From positions 1 to 64,000 of the forward strand of contig NZ_JABSSM010000001.1 of NCBI RefSeq assembly GCF_013214165.1: 64,000 nt of DNA, read 5' to 3'. Shown here in pieces: positions 48,047-57,912 of the stretch; the first letter of the stretch is position 1, and each line of letters starts with the position of its first letter. The translations under genes were made by a program, and so were the position numbers. Below the pieces are notes generated by a model, which did not search any database, was not told the origin of the DNA, and saw only the letters and a program-made list of their open reading frames with translations. Source of the DNA: Shewanella sp. Its GTDB lineage: Bacteria > Pseudomonadota > Gammaproteobacteria > Enterobacterales > Shewanellaceae.

Positions 48047-48490
48047 CTAAAGCTCTTGCCAATAAGTATCATCTAATCGCTCGAATGCCGCCTTTAATAA
48101 CAGCGCCATATCGAGATAACAGGCTCTCGGGCCAAGGGGGCTATGTATGACTCCCATACTCGAAAGTTTAGCGGTCAGTTGATCGCACCAATCGAGCAAA
48201 GACAGAGGCAAGGGATGGCGAGCACGCCAGCCAAGCCAAAGCAGACCTTGAACAGGCAAGCTAAGAAAAAACAGGGCAATTGTGATGGCCTGGGGCAAGA
48301 AGCCCCAACCATGGATATAGACTTGACTCATCGCAGCCAAGAGGGCGAGCACTGGCATCAAGGTCAACGCGAGTTGAGTCGCCCTGATGACCCGATATTC
48401 GGGAAAGAAAAAACTAAGTTGTCTGACCATAGGCCAAGTCTTCATATATCGACGACCATCGCCCAGAGTTTTGATAACTTTAATGCTCAA
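48047..48490 (-). CDS. yfbV: YfbV/UPF0208 membrane protein
   Basis: A 147-residue inner-membrane protein with two hydrophobic segments near residues 40-60 and 65-88. It matches the YfbV family (GDGRRYMKTWPM near the start; LPVQGLLWLGWRARHPLP). In E. coli the gene also sits next to ackA, and is linked to chromosome organisation of the Ter region. It uses a TTG start at 48490; a later ATG would cut off conserved residues. It is divergent from ackA. Confidence 0.9.
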   Translation of the reverse strand: MSIKVIKTLGDGRRYMKTWPMVRQLSFFFPEYRVIRATQLALTLMPVLALLAAMSQVYIHGWGFLPQAITIALFFLSLPVQGLLWLGWRARHPLPLSLLDWCDQLTAKLSSMGVIHSPLGPRACYLDMALLLKAAFERLDDTYWQEL

Positions 48491-48682
48491 CTAAAACACC
48501 TATTTATATGGATACTGCTTTTACAATAGCACATGCAGCAATAGAGCCCCAAGGCCTTGCGATAGCTAAATAAGCAGCTCCTGGCTCCGACATCGGAGCA
48601 CGTCTAACGACTTCGGCTATTATTGCTAATGAAGTCATATTGTTCAGTGATAAATAATCACAGCATTACAAAAGGTTTAAAC

Positions 48683-49879
48683 ATGTCAAACAAACTGGTA
48701 TTGGTACTGAATTGCGGTAGCTCGTCATTGAAATTTGCGGTTATCGACGCCTCTACGGGCGATGACCAGATCTCAGGTCTGGCTGAATGTTTTGGACTAG
48801 AAGACTCTCGTATCAAGTGGAAAGTCAATGGTGATAAGCACACAGCCAGCCTAGGTGCATTCACCGCTCACAGTGAAGCGGTAGAATATATCGTCGCTAA
48901 TATCTTAGGCGCTCACCCACAAATTGCCGCACAAATCTTGGCTATCGGTCATCGTGTGGTTCATGGCGGTGAGAAATTCACTCATTCAGTCATCATAGAC
49001 GAATCTGTAGTCCAAGGCATCGAAGACTGCGCCGCACTCGCTCCACTGCATAACCCGGCTCATCTTATCGGTATTCGCGCCGCCCAAGCCGCCTTCCCGA
49101 GCCTGCCTCAGGTTGCCGTGTTCGATACCGCTTTCCACCAAAGCATGCCGGAAAAAGCCTTTATCTATGCCCTTCCCTATAAGCTATATCGTGAAAACAG
49201 CATACGTCGTTATGGTATGCACGGCACCAGCCACCTGTTCGTCAGTCGTGAAGCGGCAAAGGCTCTAGGTAAAAATATCGAAGAGACCAATGTCATCTGT
49301 GCTCACTTAGGCAACGGCGCCTCGGTCACTGCCATCAAAGGTGGAAAGAGTGTCGATACATCCATGGGACTAACGCCTCTGGAAGGCTTAGTCATGGGGA
49401 CACGTTGTGGCGATATCGATCCATCCATCATACATCATCTTGTCAGCCGTCTAGGTTACACCTTAGATGAAGTTAACAACCTGATGAACAAGCAGAGCGG
49501 TTTGCTGGGGATCTCTGAACTGACCAACGATTGTCGCGGCATAGAAGAAGCATATGAACAAGGTCATAAAGGTGCCACCTTGGCATTGAATATTTTCTGC
49601 TACCGCTTAGCTAAATATATCGCCTCATACACTGTGCCTCTAGGTCGCTTGGACGCCTTAGTATTCACCGGCGGCATAGGCGAGAACTCAGATCTCATCC
49701 GAGCTAAGGTACTTAATTTGTTAGAAATTTTTAACTTCGAGCTTGATGATGAGCGCAATAAAGCGGCACGTTTCGGTCGCCAAGGTCAAATCACCACAGA
49801 CAAGGGCCCTATCGCATTGGTTATCCCGACTAATGAAGAGTGGGTCATCGCAGAAGATGCCATGAGTCTGCTGAAGTAA
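48683..49879 (+). CDS. ackA: Acetate kinase
   Basis: Converts acetyl phosphate and ADP to acetate and ATP. The first motif is [14 protein letters not shown], followed by [31 protein letters not shown] and GMHGTSH. From MSNKLV it has 398 residues, like E. coli (400). The frame is open 20 codons upstream, but the family starts here. It is followed by pta after 110 nt. Confidence 0.97.
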   Translation: MSNKLVLVLNCGSSSLKFAVIDASTGDDQISGLAECFGLEDSRIKWKVNGDKHTASLGAFTAHSEAVEYIVANILGAHPQIAAQILAIGHRVVHGGEKFTHSVIIDESVVQGIEDCAALAPLHNPAHLIGIRAAQAAFPSLPQVAVFDTAFHQSMPEKAFIYALPYKLYRENSIRRYGMHGTSHLFVSREAAKALGKNIEETNVICAHLGNGASVTAIKGGKSVDTSMGLTPLEGLVMGTRCGDIDPSIIHHLVSRLGYTLDEVNNLMNKQSGLLGISELTNDCRGIEEAYEQGHKGATLALNIFCYRLAKYIASYTVPLGRLDALVFTGGIGENSDLIRAKVLNLLEIFNFELDDERNKAARFGRQGQITTDKGPIALVIPTNEEWVIAEDAMSLLK

Positions 49880-49989
49880 ATGAATACAGGCTGGGAGCGG
49901 TTATTGCCCGAGCCTGTCATAGAATATGCTAAATAGTTCGGCATGACTCATTAGAGAACATGCCATTTAAGCGTCACCAAGAGGTTGTT

Positions 49990-52137
49990 ATGTCTCGCAA
50001 TATTATGTTAATCCCCATAGGTACAGGCGTAGGCCTCACCTCTATCAGTTTAGGCCTGGTTCGCGCCTTCGAGCACCACGGTGTTAAGGTTCGCTTCTTC
50101 AAACCTATCGCCCAACAGCGCCCACAAGATGCGGGTCCAGAACGTTCGACCACCATCCTATGCAAGTCTCCAACGGTTAACCCACTCGAACCGTTCGAGA
50201 TGGAACATGCGGAAAACCTAGTTCGCGGCGATAAAACCGATGTCTTGATGGAGCAGATCATCGCTCGCGTCAGTGAAGATACCGATGAGACCGAAACCTT
50301 GGTACTCGAAGGCCTGGTACAGACCCATAATCATCCATTTTCCGGCGACGTCAACTATGCCATCGCCAAGGCGCTGGATGCCGATGTAATCTTTGTGGCC
50401 ACACCGGGTAATGAGACAGCTACGGCCTTGATGAACCGTTTAGAAATAGCCCATAACTCATGGGGCGGCAAGAAGAACAAGCGTATCATAGGTGCCATCA
50501 TCAATAAGATTGGTGCCCCGGTCGATGAGGAAGGTCGCACGCGTCCAGACCTTTCAGAGGTCTTCGAGAATCAGGATATCCAGCGACCCTATGCGGCAAA
50601 CATGTTCCAACTACCGGGTAAGAGCTCACTGCGCATATTAGGCAGCGTGCCCTATAATCTGGATCTGGTTGCGCCTCGCGCCTCTGATCTTGCCAAGCAC
50701 CTTAGGGCTAAGATCATCAATGCCGGTGATATGCACACCCGCCGACTGCGTAAAGTGACCTTCTGTGCCCGCAGCATTCCCAACATGGTCACCCACATCA
50801 AGACTGACTCGCTACTGGTCACCTCAGGCGATCGCTCAGATGTCATCGTCGCCGCTTGTCTAGCCTCGATGAATGGTATCAAGATCGGTGCCCTGCTGCT
50901 CACAGGCAGTTATGAGCCAGAGCCGGCGATCATGGCCCTATGTGAGCAAGCCTTGGAAACCGGACTACCGATATTTCTTATCGATACCAATACCTGGCAG
51001 ACATCGCTTAACATCCAGCGCTTCGATCACGAAGTCCCTGTGGATGATGCCGTGCGTATCGAAGAGGTGCAGGAGTTCGTCGCCAGCCATATCGATCAAC
51101 ATTGGATAGAATCAGCCACCAAATACTCACCTCGTGAGCATCGCCTTTCACCACCGGCCTTCAGGTATAAGCTTACCGAGCTGGCGAGAGCGGCCCGCCG
51201 CACCGTCGTCTTACCCGAAGGTAATGAGCCTCGCACTATCGAGGCGGCCAGTATCTGTGCCGAGCGAGGCATCGCTAAGTGTATCTTGCTTGGTAACAAA
51301 GAAGAGATCGAACGCATCGCAAACCAACAAGGAGTGACCTTAAGCGAAGGTGTCGAGATAATCGAGCCGGAAACTGTCCGTGAGCGTTACGTGGAGCCTA
51401 TGTTGGATCTGCGTCGTCACAAGGGACTCACCGAAGTCGTTGCTCGTGAGCAACTGGAAGACAACATGGTGCTGGGTACCATGATGGTCGCTCAAAACGA
51501 AGTTGACGGTATCGTCTCTGGTGCAGTTCATACCACAGCCAATACCATACGCCCTCCTTTACAGCTGATTAAGACAGCACCAGGCGCGAGTCTGGTCTCG
51601 TCAATCTTCTTCATGCTGATGCCGGATCAGGTATTAGTCTACGGCGATTGTGCCATCAACCCGGATCCCACTGCCGAGCAACTTGCCGATATCGCCATCC
51701 AGTCTGCCGAATCGGCCGCCGCATTCGGCATCGAGCCTAGAGTGGCCATGATCAGCTATTCTACCGGCAGCTCAGGCACAGGTTCAGATGTGGATAAGGT
51801 ACGTGAAGCGACTCGAATCGCCAAAGAGAAGCGTCCTGACCTTATCATAGACGGACCACTGCAATACGATGCCGCGGTAATGCCAAATGTTGCCCAGTCT
51901 AAGGCACCTAACAGCCCTGTCGCCGGTAAGGCAACGGTATTTATATTCCCAGATCTCAATACGGGTAATACCACCTACAAGGCGGTACAGAGAAGTGCCG
52001 ATCTAATCAGCATAGGTCCCATGCTTCAGGGAATGCGCAAGCCGGTCAATGACCTGTCTCGTGGCGCTCTGGTAGACGACATCGTCTACACCATAGCCTT
52101 GACGGCGATTCAAGCATCACAAGGTGAGCAGGCTTAA
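49990..52137 (+). CDS. pta: Phosphate acetyltransferase
   Basis: Converts acetyl-CoA and phosphate to acetyl phosphate, feeding AckA. It is the long form of 715 residues. The N-terminal P-loop-like domain ([17 protein letters not shown]) is followed by the DRTGG-type regulatory part and the catalytic C-terminal domain ([29 protein letters not shown]). The start at 49990 after GAGG fits E. coli (714 residues). A strong terminator ends the ackA-pta unit. Confidence 0.97.
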   Translation: MSRNIMLIPIGTGVGLTSISLGLVRAFEHHGVKVRFFKPIAQQRPQDAGPERSTTILCKSPTVNPLEPFEMEHAENLVRGDKTDVLMEQIIARVSEDTDETETLVLEGLVQTHNHPFSGDVNYAIAKALDADVIFVATPGNETATALMNRLEIAHNSWGGKKNKRIIGAIINKIGAPVDEEGRTRPDLSEVFENQDIQRPYAANMFQLPGKSSLRILGSVPYNLDLVAPRASDLAKHLRAKIINAGDMHTRRLRKVTFCARSIPNMVTHIKTDSLLVTSGDRSDVIVAACLASMNGIKIGALLLTGSYEPEPAIMALCEQALETGLPIFLIDTNTWQTSLNIQRFDHEVPVDDAVRIEEVQEFVASHIDQHWIESATKYSPREHRLSPPAFRYKLTELARAARRTVVLPEGNEPRTIEAASICAERGIAKCILLGNKEEIERIANQQGVTLSEGVEIIEPETVRERYVEPMLDLRRHKGLTEVVAREQLEDNMVLGTMMVAQNEVDGIVSGAVHTTANTIRPPLQLIKTAPGASLVSSIFFMLMPDQVLVYGDCAINPDPTAEQLADIAIQSAESAAAFGIEPRVAMISYSTGSSGTGSDVDKVREATRIAKEKRPDLIIDGPLQYDAAVMPNVAQSKAPNSPVAGKATVFIFPDLNTGNTTYKAVQRSADLISIGPMLQGMRKPVNDLSRGALVDDIVYTIALTAIQASQGEQA

Positions 52138-52171
52138 ATCAAACCTGTCGCTGTCGGTTAACCTATAAAAC

Positions 52172-52209
52172 AAAAAACCTCTCTAGCCACAAGCTAGAGA
52201 GGTTTTTTT
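52172..52209 (+). terminator. Terminator of ackA-pta
   Basis: AACCTCTCTAGC pairs with GCTAGAGAGGTT around CACAA and is followed by a run of T, about 35 nt after the pta stop. Confidence 0.95.
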
Positions 52210-52499
52210 AGATCTGGGGATAAGTCGCTGCAGCAGATGTCGATAAATCATTCGAAACAAGAATGCGTCATTTTTTAACCAGCAGTTTAAGCCCATATTA
52301 AACATGAACTTAAAAGTTATGCATCGAGTCTTCAACACACTTGTCCACAGATTCTGTGGATAACCAGCAAACCTTATTCATTCAGATATGACTGATTAAC
52401 GTTTACCTGTCAAGATTTAAAATTCATCAGCCTTGCCTTGCAGCAATAGAATAGCGATACTGGCTCAAACCTTACTCGAGCCATAAACAAATAACCTCT

Positions 52500-52922
52500 A
52501 TGAAAATTATCGCCCTACTTAGTCTCCTCTTTCTTGCTGGCTGCAGTCCTGATAGCGCGCCGACCCGAACACCCGAACAGGTTTCTCTCGGCTTCTTTCA
52601 CGCCATCTATGTCGAACGAGACGTCGACCAGGCCAAGCAATTTGTCAATGAGCCTATGAAAGAGGTACTCGACCATTACTACATTGCTTCGGCTGTACAG
52701 AGGCACGTCCTCAACCTCTCCATGACAGAGGTCACCATGGAGATCGAAGAGATAGATATCGACTTCTTCAGAAAGTTCACCGACGACGTTACTGTTATCG
52801 TAAAGATGCAGGGACTCAAAGGGGGAGAGGCCTGGATAGACGATAGGACAATTCGACTGCACAAGATAGCCTCGAGCTGGGTCATTGTCGAAGTCTTACC
52901 CGAGAAAGGCAATCTAAACTAA
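52500..52922 (+). CDS. Small lipoprotein with NTF2-like fold
   Basis: A 140-residue predicted lipoprotein. The signal peptide has a lipobox LAGC (Cys15), and the +2 residue is Ser, which favours the outer membrane. The mature part (PEQVSLGFFHAIYVERDVDQAKQFV ... WVIVEVLP) resembles the small NTF2-like domains found in DUF4878-type lipoproteins. No function is known. It is transcribed alone, with a terminator. Confidence 0.75.
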   Translation: MKIIALLSLLFLAGCSPDSAPTRTPEQVSLGFFHAIYVERDVDQAKQFVNEPMKEVLDHYYIASAVQRHVLNLSMTEVTMEIEEIDIDFFRKFTDDVTVIVKMQGLKGGEAWIDDRTIRLHKIASSWVIVEVLPEKGNLN

Positions 52923-52943
52923 AAGTAGAACGAAAAAGCAGAC

Positions 52944-52976
52944 AAAAAAATAGCAAGCTTAGCTTGCTATTTTTAT
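52944..52976. terminator. Terminator after the lipoprotein gene, possibly bidirectional
   Basis: ATAGCAAGCT (52950-52959) pairs with AGCTTGCTAT (52961-52970), flanked by A7 and T5. It serves the plus-strand lipoprotein gene and could also stop the small minus-strand ORF that ends at 53019. Confidence 0.88.
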
Positions 52977-53018
52977 TCCAGCAGATGCTAGATTTACTCT
53001 CGAATTGAGGATTGTTCC

Positions 53019-53117
53019 CTAATCCAAAAACGCATCTTCATCCTTCTCTACGGGTAAAGACTCCATCACTTCGTCTTGTACTTGGTAGTATGCGCTTTCG
53101 TATTCTTGAACTTCCAT
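53019..53117 (-). CDS. Candidate 32-residue acidic protein
   Basis: An ATG at 53117 with GGAG 6 nt upstream opens 32 codons, starting MEVQEYESAYYQVQDEVMES and ending in DAFLD. The peptide is strongly acidic (about a third Asp or Glu). It is convergent with the lipoprotein gene and shares the hairpin at 52944-52976 as a possible terminator. I know of no homologue. The combination of a good ribosome-binding site, protein-like composition and a terminator supports it. Confidence 0.45.
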   Translation of the reverse strand: MEVQEYESAYYQVQDEVMESLPVEKDEDAFLD

Positions 53118-53478
53118 AACAACTCCGAATCCAGTTTGTAAGGTCTGAGGCATGTCATTACTTCGATAACATTTTGCCAAGATAGGAAGTGGCAGATGTT
53201 CTACTTACTTCTTGGACTAATTATATCAGGCATCGATACGTAATTACACAAAGCTTTCAGTTTCGTTTCACTCGAAAGCCTCAAACATCAGCAAACTCGC
53301 TAAAAACAGCCAGATCTCGTTGCAAAACATGAAAGACTTTCACCTTTTATGCGTTTAAGGCCTAAGTGTGATTTTTTTGCTGCAAAACAATCTAGGCTTC
53401 AGCCCTCGAACTGCTATCAATTAAGGATACCTATTAATATTTACGGGAACGCTATTGAGTTTTTTGGAGGGCTAAATA
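53118..53478. other. Intergenic region
   Basis: About 360 bp between the divergent small ORFs at 53117 and 53479. No gene, RNA or repeat is recognised; it presumably holds their promoters. Confidence 0.4.
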
Positions 53479-53703
53479 ATGAATGCGCTTGTTGAATTTG
53501 AAGCTGGAAGACTGGTGGACCTATTTGGTCAAGGTGACACGCTCAACATATTCATGTTTATGGACATGATGAACATGCCAATTGATGTACAGGACAGACT
53601 CTTCTCTGAGATATCAGCCTTGAAATATATAGATAAAACAAAAGTAGAGCATATTATCGAGTCCCATGGTCAATCGACGATCCATGAAAAACTGAGTTAT
53701 TGA
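53479..53703 (+). CDS. Small hypothetical protein, 74 residues
   Basis: A 74-residue cytoplasmic protein without membrane segment or signal peptide. It is Met-rich in the middle (NIFMFMDMMNMPIDVQDRL) and mixed helical elsewhere. TTGGAGGG 8 nt before the ATG is a strong ribosome-binding site, which supports a real gene. I do not recognise the family. The next gene is convergent. Confidence 0.6.
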   Translation: MNALVEFEAGRLVDLFGQGDTLNIFMFMDMMNMPIDVQDRLFSEISALKYIDKTKVEHIIESHGQSTIHEKLSY

Positions 53704-53800
53704 TTCTTTAGCAAGACGGGCTAACTCGACACTATCTGCTATCAAGATACCAGTTCTACATTCGAACTGGTACTTGACTCCTTGCCTATAAAACACCAGT

Positions 53801-54715
53801 TTAGCTGTTTTTACGTCTATATTTGAGCACCTTGAGCGCCTTGTCCTTGCTGATATCCGCGAAAACACTTGGATTAGCCAGTTGTTCAACAAATTCTAGT
53901 GAAGGGCTAAACTCTGCAACTTGCTGCACCAGGAAATCAATAGTCAACTCAGGCGCATTGAGACACAACAACACCTCACCGTCTTCGGTCAGCAGCTCTG
54001 GCAGACGCTTCAGCAGTCTGGAGTAATCTTTTGTCGCCACGAAGCTGCCTTTTTGGTTACTTGGCGGATCGGCGATAATCATCTCATAGGGACCAAGTTT
54101 GGTTAACTTGCCCCAAGACTTGAAGATATCATGGCCGAAAAAACGAGCACCAGCAGTGAATCCATTGACGAGATGATTCTGTTTACCAATCGACAGCGCC
54201 CCCTTGCTCATGTCGATATTAACCACGCTGTCACAGCCACCTTGCAGTGCGGCCACTGAAAATGCGCAGGTATATGAAAAAAGGTTGAGTACCTTCTTAC
54301 CTTGAGCATGTTCCCTCACCCATTGACGGCCATTCTTCATATCGAGAAACAGGCCATGATTCTGCCCTTTCAGTAGATGAACATGGTATTGAGCGCCGTT
54401 CTCCAAGACCGTATGCCTATCTGGGACACTTCCCTCTATCAAATCGGTTTGGGTGCGTCCGCCGCTGCGGGTCTGATAAACAAGGTTTAGCGCTTCATTT
54501 CCCTTAAGGGCTTGCCACCTCTGTTTAATCAATTCTACCGACTCATCTAAGGCATCGGGCTCCAGAGGCTTAAAACTGGTTAACAGGAGTACGGGCGGGT
54601 ACCAATCCAAACAGATATGCTCAGCTGCCGGATATAGGCCACCACGACCATGAAAAAGGCGATTAACCTCCTCCCCCAGAGTCATCTTGTTCAACTCATC
54701 AAAAAATAACTGCAT
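53801..54715 (-). CDS. RlmI/RlmK-like class I methyltransferase
   Basis: A 304-residue SAM-dependent methyltransferase of the Methyltrans_SAM type found in rRNA m5C and m7G methylases. The SAM site is VLNLFSYTCAFSVAALQGG (about 143-161). The substrate motif is IIADPPSNQKGSFVATKDY, where RlmI has DPPxF. It lacks the PUA domain of full-length RlmI and is about 90 residues shorter, so the RNA target may differ. It is transcribed alone on the minus strand. Confidence 0.82.
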   Translation of the reverse strand: MQLFFDELNKMTLGEEVNRLFHGRGGLYPAAEHICLDWYPPVLLLTSFKPLEPDALDESVELIKQRWQALKGNEALNLVYQTRSGGRTQTDLIEGSVPDRHTVLENGAQYHVHLLKGQNHGLFLDMKNGRQWVREHAQGKKVLNLFSYTCAFSVAALQGGCDSVVNIDMSKGALSIGKQNHLVNGFTAGARFFGHDIFKSWGKLTKLGPYEMIIADPPSNQKGSFVATKDYSRLLKRLPELLTEDGEVLLCLNAPELTIDFLVQQVAEFSPSLEFVEQLANPSVFADISKDKALKVLKYRRKNS

Positions 54716-54796
54716 TTATCTCACTTGAAATATTTATTTCTCTATAAAAACAACAAAGCCACATATTAAGTGGCCTTGTTAATACACGAGTCTCGC

Positions 54797-55876
54797 TTAA
54801 ACGGTCTTAGGCATGTCCTCTCCGTCATTATCGTCCGGCCTAACATCATCAACATCATCGGCCAGCAATATCGCTAACCAGCTCCCTCCCTTACTCGATT
54901 CGAGGGCGATTTTGACAATCATGGTTAAGGGTACCGATAATAACATGCCCACAGAACCTAATAACCAGCCCCAGAAGATTAATGACAGGAAAACCACCAA
55001 GGTAGAAAGACCTAAGCCTTTGCCCATATATCTAGGCTCTATTAGGTTCCCCATGACCATATTGGTGCCTAAATAGAGCAGAGCCGTTGCCCCAGCAGCT
55101 CCAGGGCCGAGTTGAATAAAGGCCAATAACACCGAAGGAATGGCGGCGATCATTGAACCTATGTTGGGAATATAATTAAACAGGAAGGCGATGACCGCCC
55201 ATAACAGCGCATAATCTACCCCGATAATCGTCAGGCCTATGCCAACAATCACACCGGTCGCCAGACTCACTAGGGTCTTTATCACCATATATTGATTGAC
55301 CGAATTCAAAAATTTATCAATCTGCTGCAATCTCATCTCAGGATCATCCAGAGCAAAATGCAGTTTCTTAGGCATGGTCTGGGACTCAAACAGCATAAAT
55401 ACCACGGTGAGAATGATCAAAAATAGATTAGCCATCACGCCACCCACACCGGTTAACATATTGGTGGTCATGGAGAGCGCAATACTGGGATCGAAATAGG
55501 CCAATATCTGCTCTTTGGAGATGATGATATTGAAATGTTGTAATTTTTCCGTTGCCCAACCAAATTGTTCCACCAGCTGATCACGATAGTGAGGTAACTG
55601 ACTAGAAAACTCATTGATTGAGCTGCCGACAATTTGTGCTAACCACAGGCCCATCATGACAATAAACACCATCAAGAAGAGCACAGCTAAAGATCTGGGC
55701 ACTTTACACCGTGTCATTGCACCAATGACCGGATTACAGATCACCGCAATAAATGCCGAAAGTACAAATGGCACCACAATCGGGCTTGCCGCCTTAATTC
55801 CGGCTAAGATCACGACGGTGAATGCCATGATCGCAAACCCTTTATACGCAACAGATTGGGTATCAACTCTTGGCAT
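54797..55876 (-). CDS. AI-2E family membrane permease
   Basis: A 359-residue inner-membrane protein of the PF01594 family (TqsA, YdiK, PerM). Seven or eight hydrophobic segments flank a central soluble part (residues about 75-130). Typical stretches are PFVLSAFIAVICNPVIG, LLWAVIAFLFNYIPNIGSMIAAIPSV and YLGTNMVMGNLIEPRYMGKGLGLS. Members export diverse small molecules or ions; some affect autoinducer-2 efflux. The specific role is unknown. It is divergent from folX. Confidence 0.9.
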   Translation of the reverse strand: MPRVDTQSVAYKGFAIMAFTVVILAGIKAASPIVVPFVLSAFIAVICNPVIGAMTRCKVPRSLAVLFLMVFIVMMGLWLAQIVGSSINEFSSQLPHYRDQLVEQFGWATEKLQHFNIIISKEQILAYFDPSIALSMTTNMLTGVGGVMANLFLIILTVVFMLFESQTMPKKLHFALDDPEMRLQQIDKFLNSVNQYMVIKTLVSLATGVIVGIGLTIIGVDYALLWAVIAFLFNYIPNIGSMIAAIPSVLLAFIQLGPGAAGATALLYLGTNMVMGNLIEPRYMGKGLGLSTLVVFLSLIFWGWLLGSVGMLLSVPLTMIVKIALESSKGGSWLAILLADDVDDVRPDDNDGEDMPKTV

Positions 55877-55963
55877 ATGGATATAATTCCTTCATGATTA
55901 ACTAATAGATTGATAGGCTTAATAACTTGTAATTTGTAACAAAACTAACTTCAGCATGGAGCT

Positions 55964-56344
55964 ATGACTAGTATGAGACCAGAAATTGCCATCATCCGCA
56001 TCAAAAATCTACGCCTAAGGACATTTATCGGCATCAAGGATGACGAAATTCAAAACAAACAAGATATCTTAATCAATGCTGAAATCCATTACAGCGCCGC
56101 TGAAGCCCGTAACAGTGACAATATGGACGATGCGTTGAATTATCGCACAATCACGAAAAAAATCATTGAATTAGTTGAACACAATCGATTTAATTTATTA
56201 GAAAACCTGACGAGTCAGGTGCTCAACATCGCCAGCGACCACGCTTGGGTCGAGTTTGCAAGTGTCGAAATAGACAAGCCTCACGCACTTCGTTTCGCAG
56301 ATTCCGTGTCTCTCTCCCTTTGCTACAGCAAAAATAACACCTAG
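55964..56344 (+). CDS. folX: Dihydroneopterin triphosphate 2'-epimerase
   Basis: A 126-residue tunnelling-fold enzyme, close to dihydroneopterin aldolase. FolX converts 7,8-dihydroneopterin triphosphate to the monapterin form, used for tetrahydromonapterin. Typical parts are [38 protein letters not shown] and [19 protein letters not shown]. The pairing with yfcH, as in E. coli, supports FolX over FolB. The ATG at 55964 (or 55973) is preceded by a weak ribosome-binding site. Confidence 0.9.
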   Translation: MTSMRPEIAIIRIKNLRLRTFIGIKDDEIQNKQDILINAEIHYSAAEARNSDNMDDALNYRTITKKIIELVEHNRFNLLENLTSQVLNIASDHAWVEFASVEIDKPHALRFADSVSLSLCYSKNNT

Positions 56345-56665
56345 TCATAGCCAAGTGACTCAGCGTTTACCCCATAAACATTTGAACCAGTTTGAGTGAT
56401 TTTATAAACTAGAACCTGATATCTCAGGTTCTGGTTTCCGCCACCACATATTGCCACGTCAGAGTTTACCGCGATTATTCTGCCCCTGGTTGAATCAGGC
56501 CCGAGTTTAGCAAAACTAGCCCTAAACATTTGCCCATGCTATTAACAAAAAAATCAATTTCAGCTCGGTTATGAGCCTAAAACACCATAAATATAAAGGT
56601 CTTGTACGGTAAAGCTCTGCTACAATTGAATCTATGACTAGTCTCATTCTTAGAAAATCTGAACC
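56345..56665. other. Gap between folX and yfcH with a hairpin
   Basis: No gene. AGAACCTGA (56411-56419) pairs perfectly with TCAGGTTCT (56424-56432) around TATC; without a T tract it is a weak terminator at best. Confidence 0.5.
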
Positions 56666-57580
56666 ATGAAAATATTGCTCACAGGTGCGACAGGATTCAT
56701 TGGCCACCAGCTTGTCAGAGTCTTGAGTCATGAAAATAAACTGACGATTTTAACCCGCTCTCCCGCCGCGGCTCACCACCAGCTTGGTGCTGAACATCAA
56801 TACTTGGGGAACTTGACCTCACTGGCAAATTTTAATGAATTTGACGCTGTGATTAATCTTGCGGGTGAGCCAATTGCCAATAAACGTTGGTCAGAAAAAC
56901 AAAAACAATTGATTTGTCAGAGTCGATGGCAGATGACTTCACGTATTGCCGAGTTAATTAAAGCCAGTGATAATCCGCCTCAGGTATTGATCAGTGCTTC
57001 TGCAATAGGCATCTATGGCCAACAAGGCACTCAGCCCATCGATGAGTCATATCTGTTAACCTCTGTCGATGAAAGAGCCACCAATGACTTCCCCTTGAGA
57101 GTATGCTCTCACTGGGAGGAGCTTGCGCTATCGGTTCAGTCTGACAACACCAGAGTCTGCATCATTCGCACTGGACTGGTATTAGGTTTATCAGGCGGTG
57201 CACTGGCCAAAATGCTGTTACCGTTTAAATTAGGTCTCGGGGGCCCCATAGGAACAGGCCAGCAAGGGATGAGTTGGATCCATCAAGACGATCACATTAA
57301 TTTAATCGTGTTTTTATTGAACCAGAAAAAATGTCAGGGGATTTTCAATGCCACCGCGCCTCGTCCCGTCAGTAATAGCACGTTTTCTAAACTGCTAGGA
57401 CAAGCACTCTCTCGCCCGGCATTCATACCAATGCCCACTATTATTTTAAAGCTGCTGCTCGGAGAGATGTCAGACTTGTTAACCCAAGGTCAGTACGTAC
57501 TTCCCACCAGAGCAGAGGCTGCTGGATTTACGTTTACCTACCCAGAATTAGCACAGGCATTTGCTGCACTGATAGATTAA
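56666..57580 (+). CDS. yfcH: TIGR01777 family NAD(P)-dependent epimerase
   Basis: A 304-residue SDR-type protein. The N-terminal dinucleotide motif is ILLTGATGFIGHQLVRVL. Further family blocks are DAVINLAGEPIANKRWSEKQK, SASAIGIYG, RTGLVLGLSGGALAKMLLPF and SWIHQDDHI. The family reaction is not established; relatives act in cell division or sugar metabolism. It follows folX, as in E. coli, after about 320 nt. Confidence 0.92.
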   Translation: MKILLTGATGFIGHQLVRVLSHENKLTILTRSPAAAHHQLGAEHQYLGNLTSLANFNEFDAVINLAGEPIANKRWSEKQKQLICQSRWQMTSRIAELIKASDNPPQVLISASAIGIYGQQGTQPIDESYLLTSVDERATNDFPLRVCSHWEELALSVQSDNTRVCIIRTGLVLGLSGGALAKMLLPFKLGLGGPIGTGQQGMSWIHQDDHINLIVFLLNQKKCQGIFNATAPRPVSNSTFSKLLGQALSRPAFIPMPTIILKLLLGEMSDLLTQGQYVLPTRAEAAGFTFTYPELAQAFAALID

Positions 57581-57862
57581 TAGCCAACAATGCCGCAAGC
57601 AAAGAAACGAGACGATTGCCAACTCAGATCTTGGGCTCTATAAGATATCGTACAGCCCGCAGGGGTTGACCGTATTGGCAAGCCAAGCCGAAATACTGCC
57701 TGCAAGATAGGTATAGAGCCAGTACGTCGCCTGAGTTCGTCCATCTTCTCCCACAGTGAGCGACCTGCTGCCATCACACACCACCGCAATCGGTTTTGGT
57801 CCGTACTGGTTCTTCTGGGTCCAATAACGATAATATCGCCCCACCTGTGTGTCCCATAAATC
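57581..57862 (-). other. Gap with a protein-like open stretch
   Basis: On the minus strand a frame with no own ATG is open from the terminator at 57863 to TAG near 57638. It reads RYYRYWTQKNQYGPKPIAVV, then CDGSRSLTVGEDGRTQATYW and YLAGSISAWLANTVNPCG. It is rich in Tyr and Trp and looks protein-like. I cannot assign it, and it may be the end of a lost gene. Confidence 0.3.
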
Positions 57863-57894
57863 AAAAAAAAAGGCGAAGCCTTGCGGCTTCACCT
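57863..57894 (-). terminator. Terminator of the ABC permease gene
   Basis: On the minus strand AGGTGAAGCC pairs with GGCTTCGCCT (one mismatch) around GCAA and is followed by eight T, about 20 nt after the permease stop. Confidence 0.9.
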
Positions 57895-57912
57895 TCATTT
57901 TTAATGTCAACG

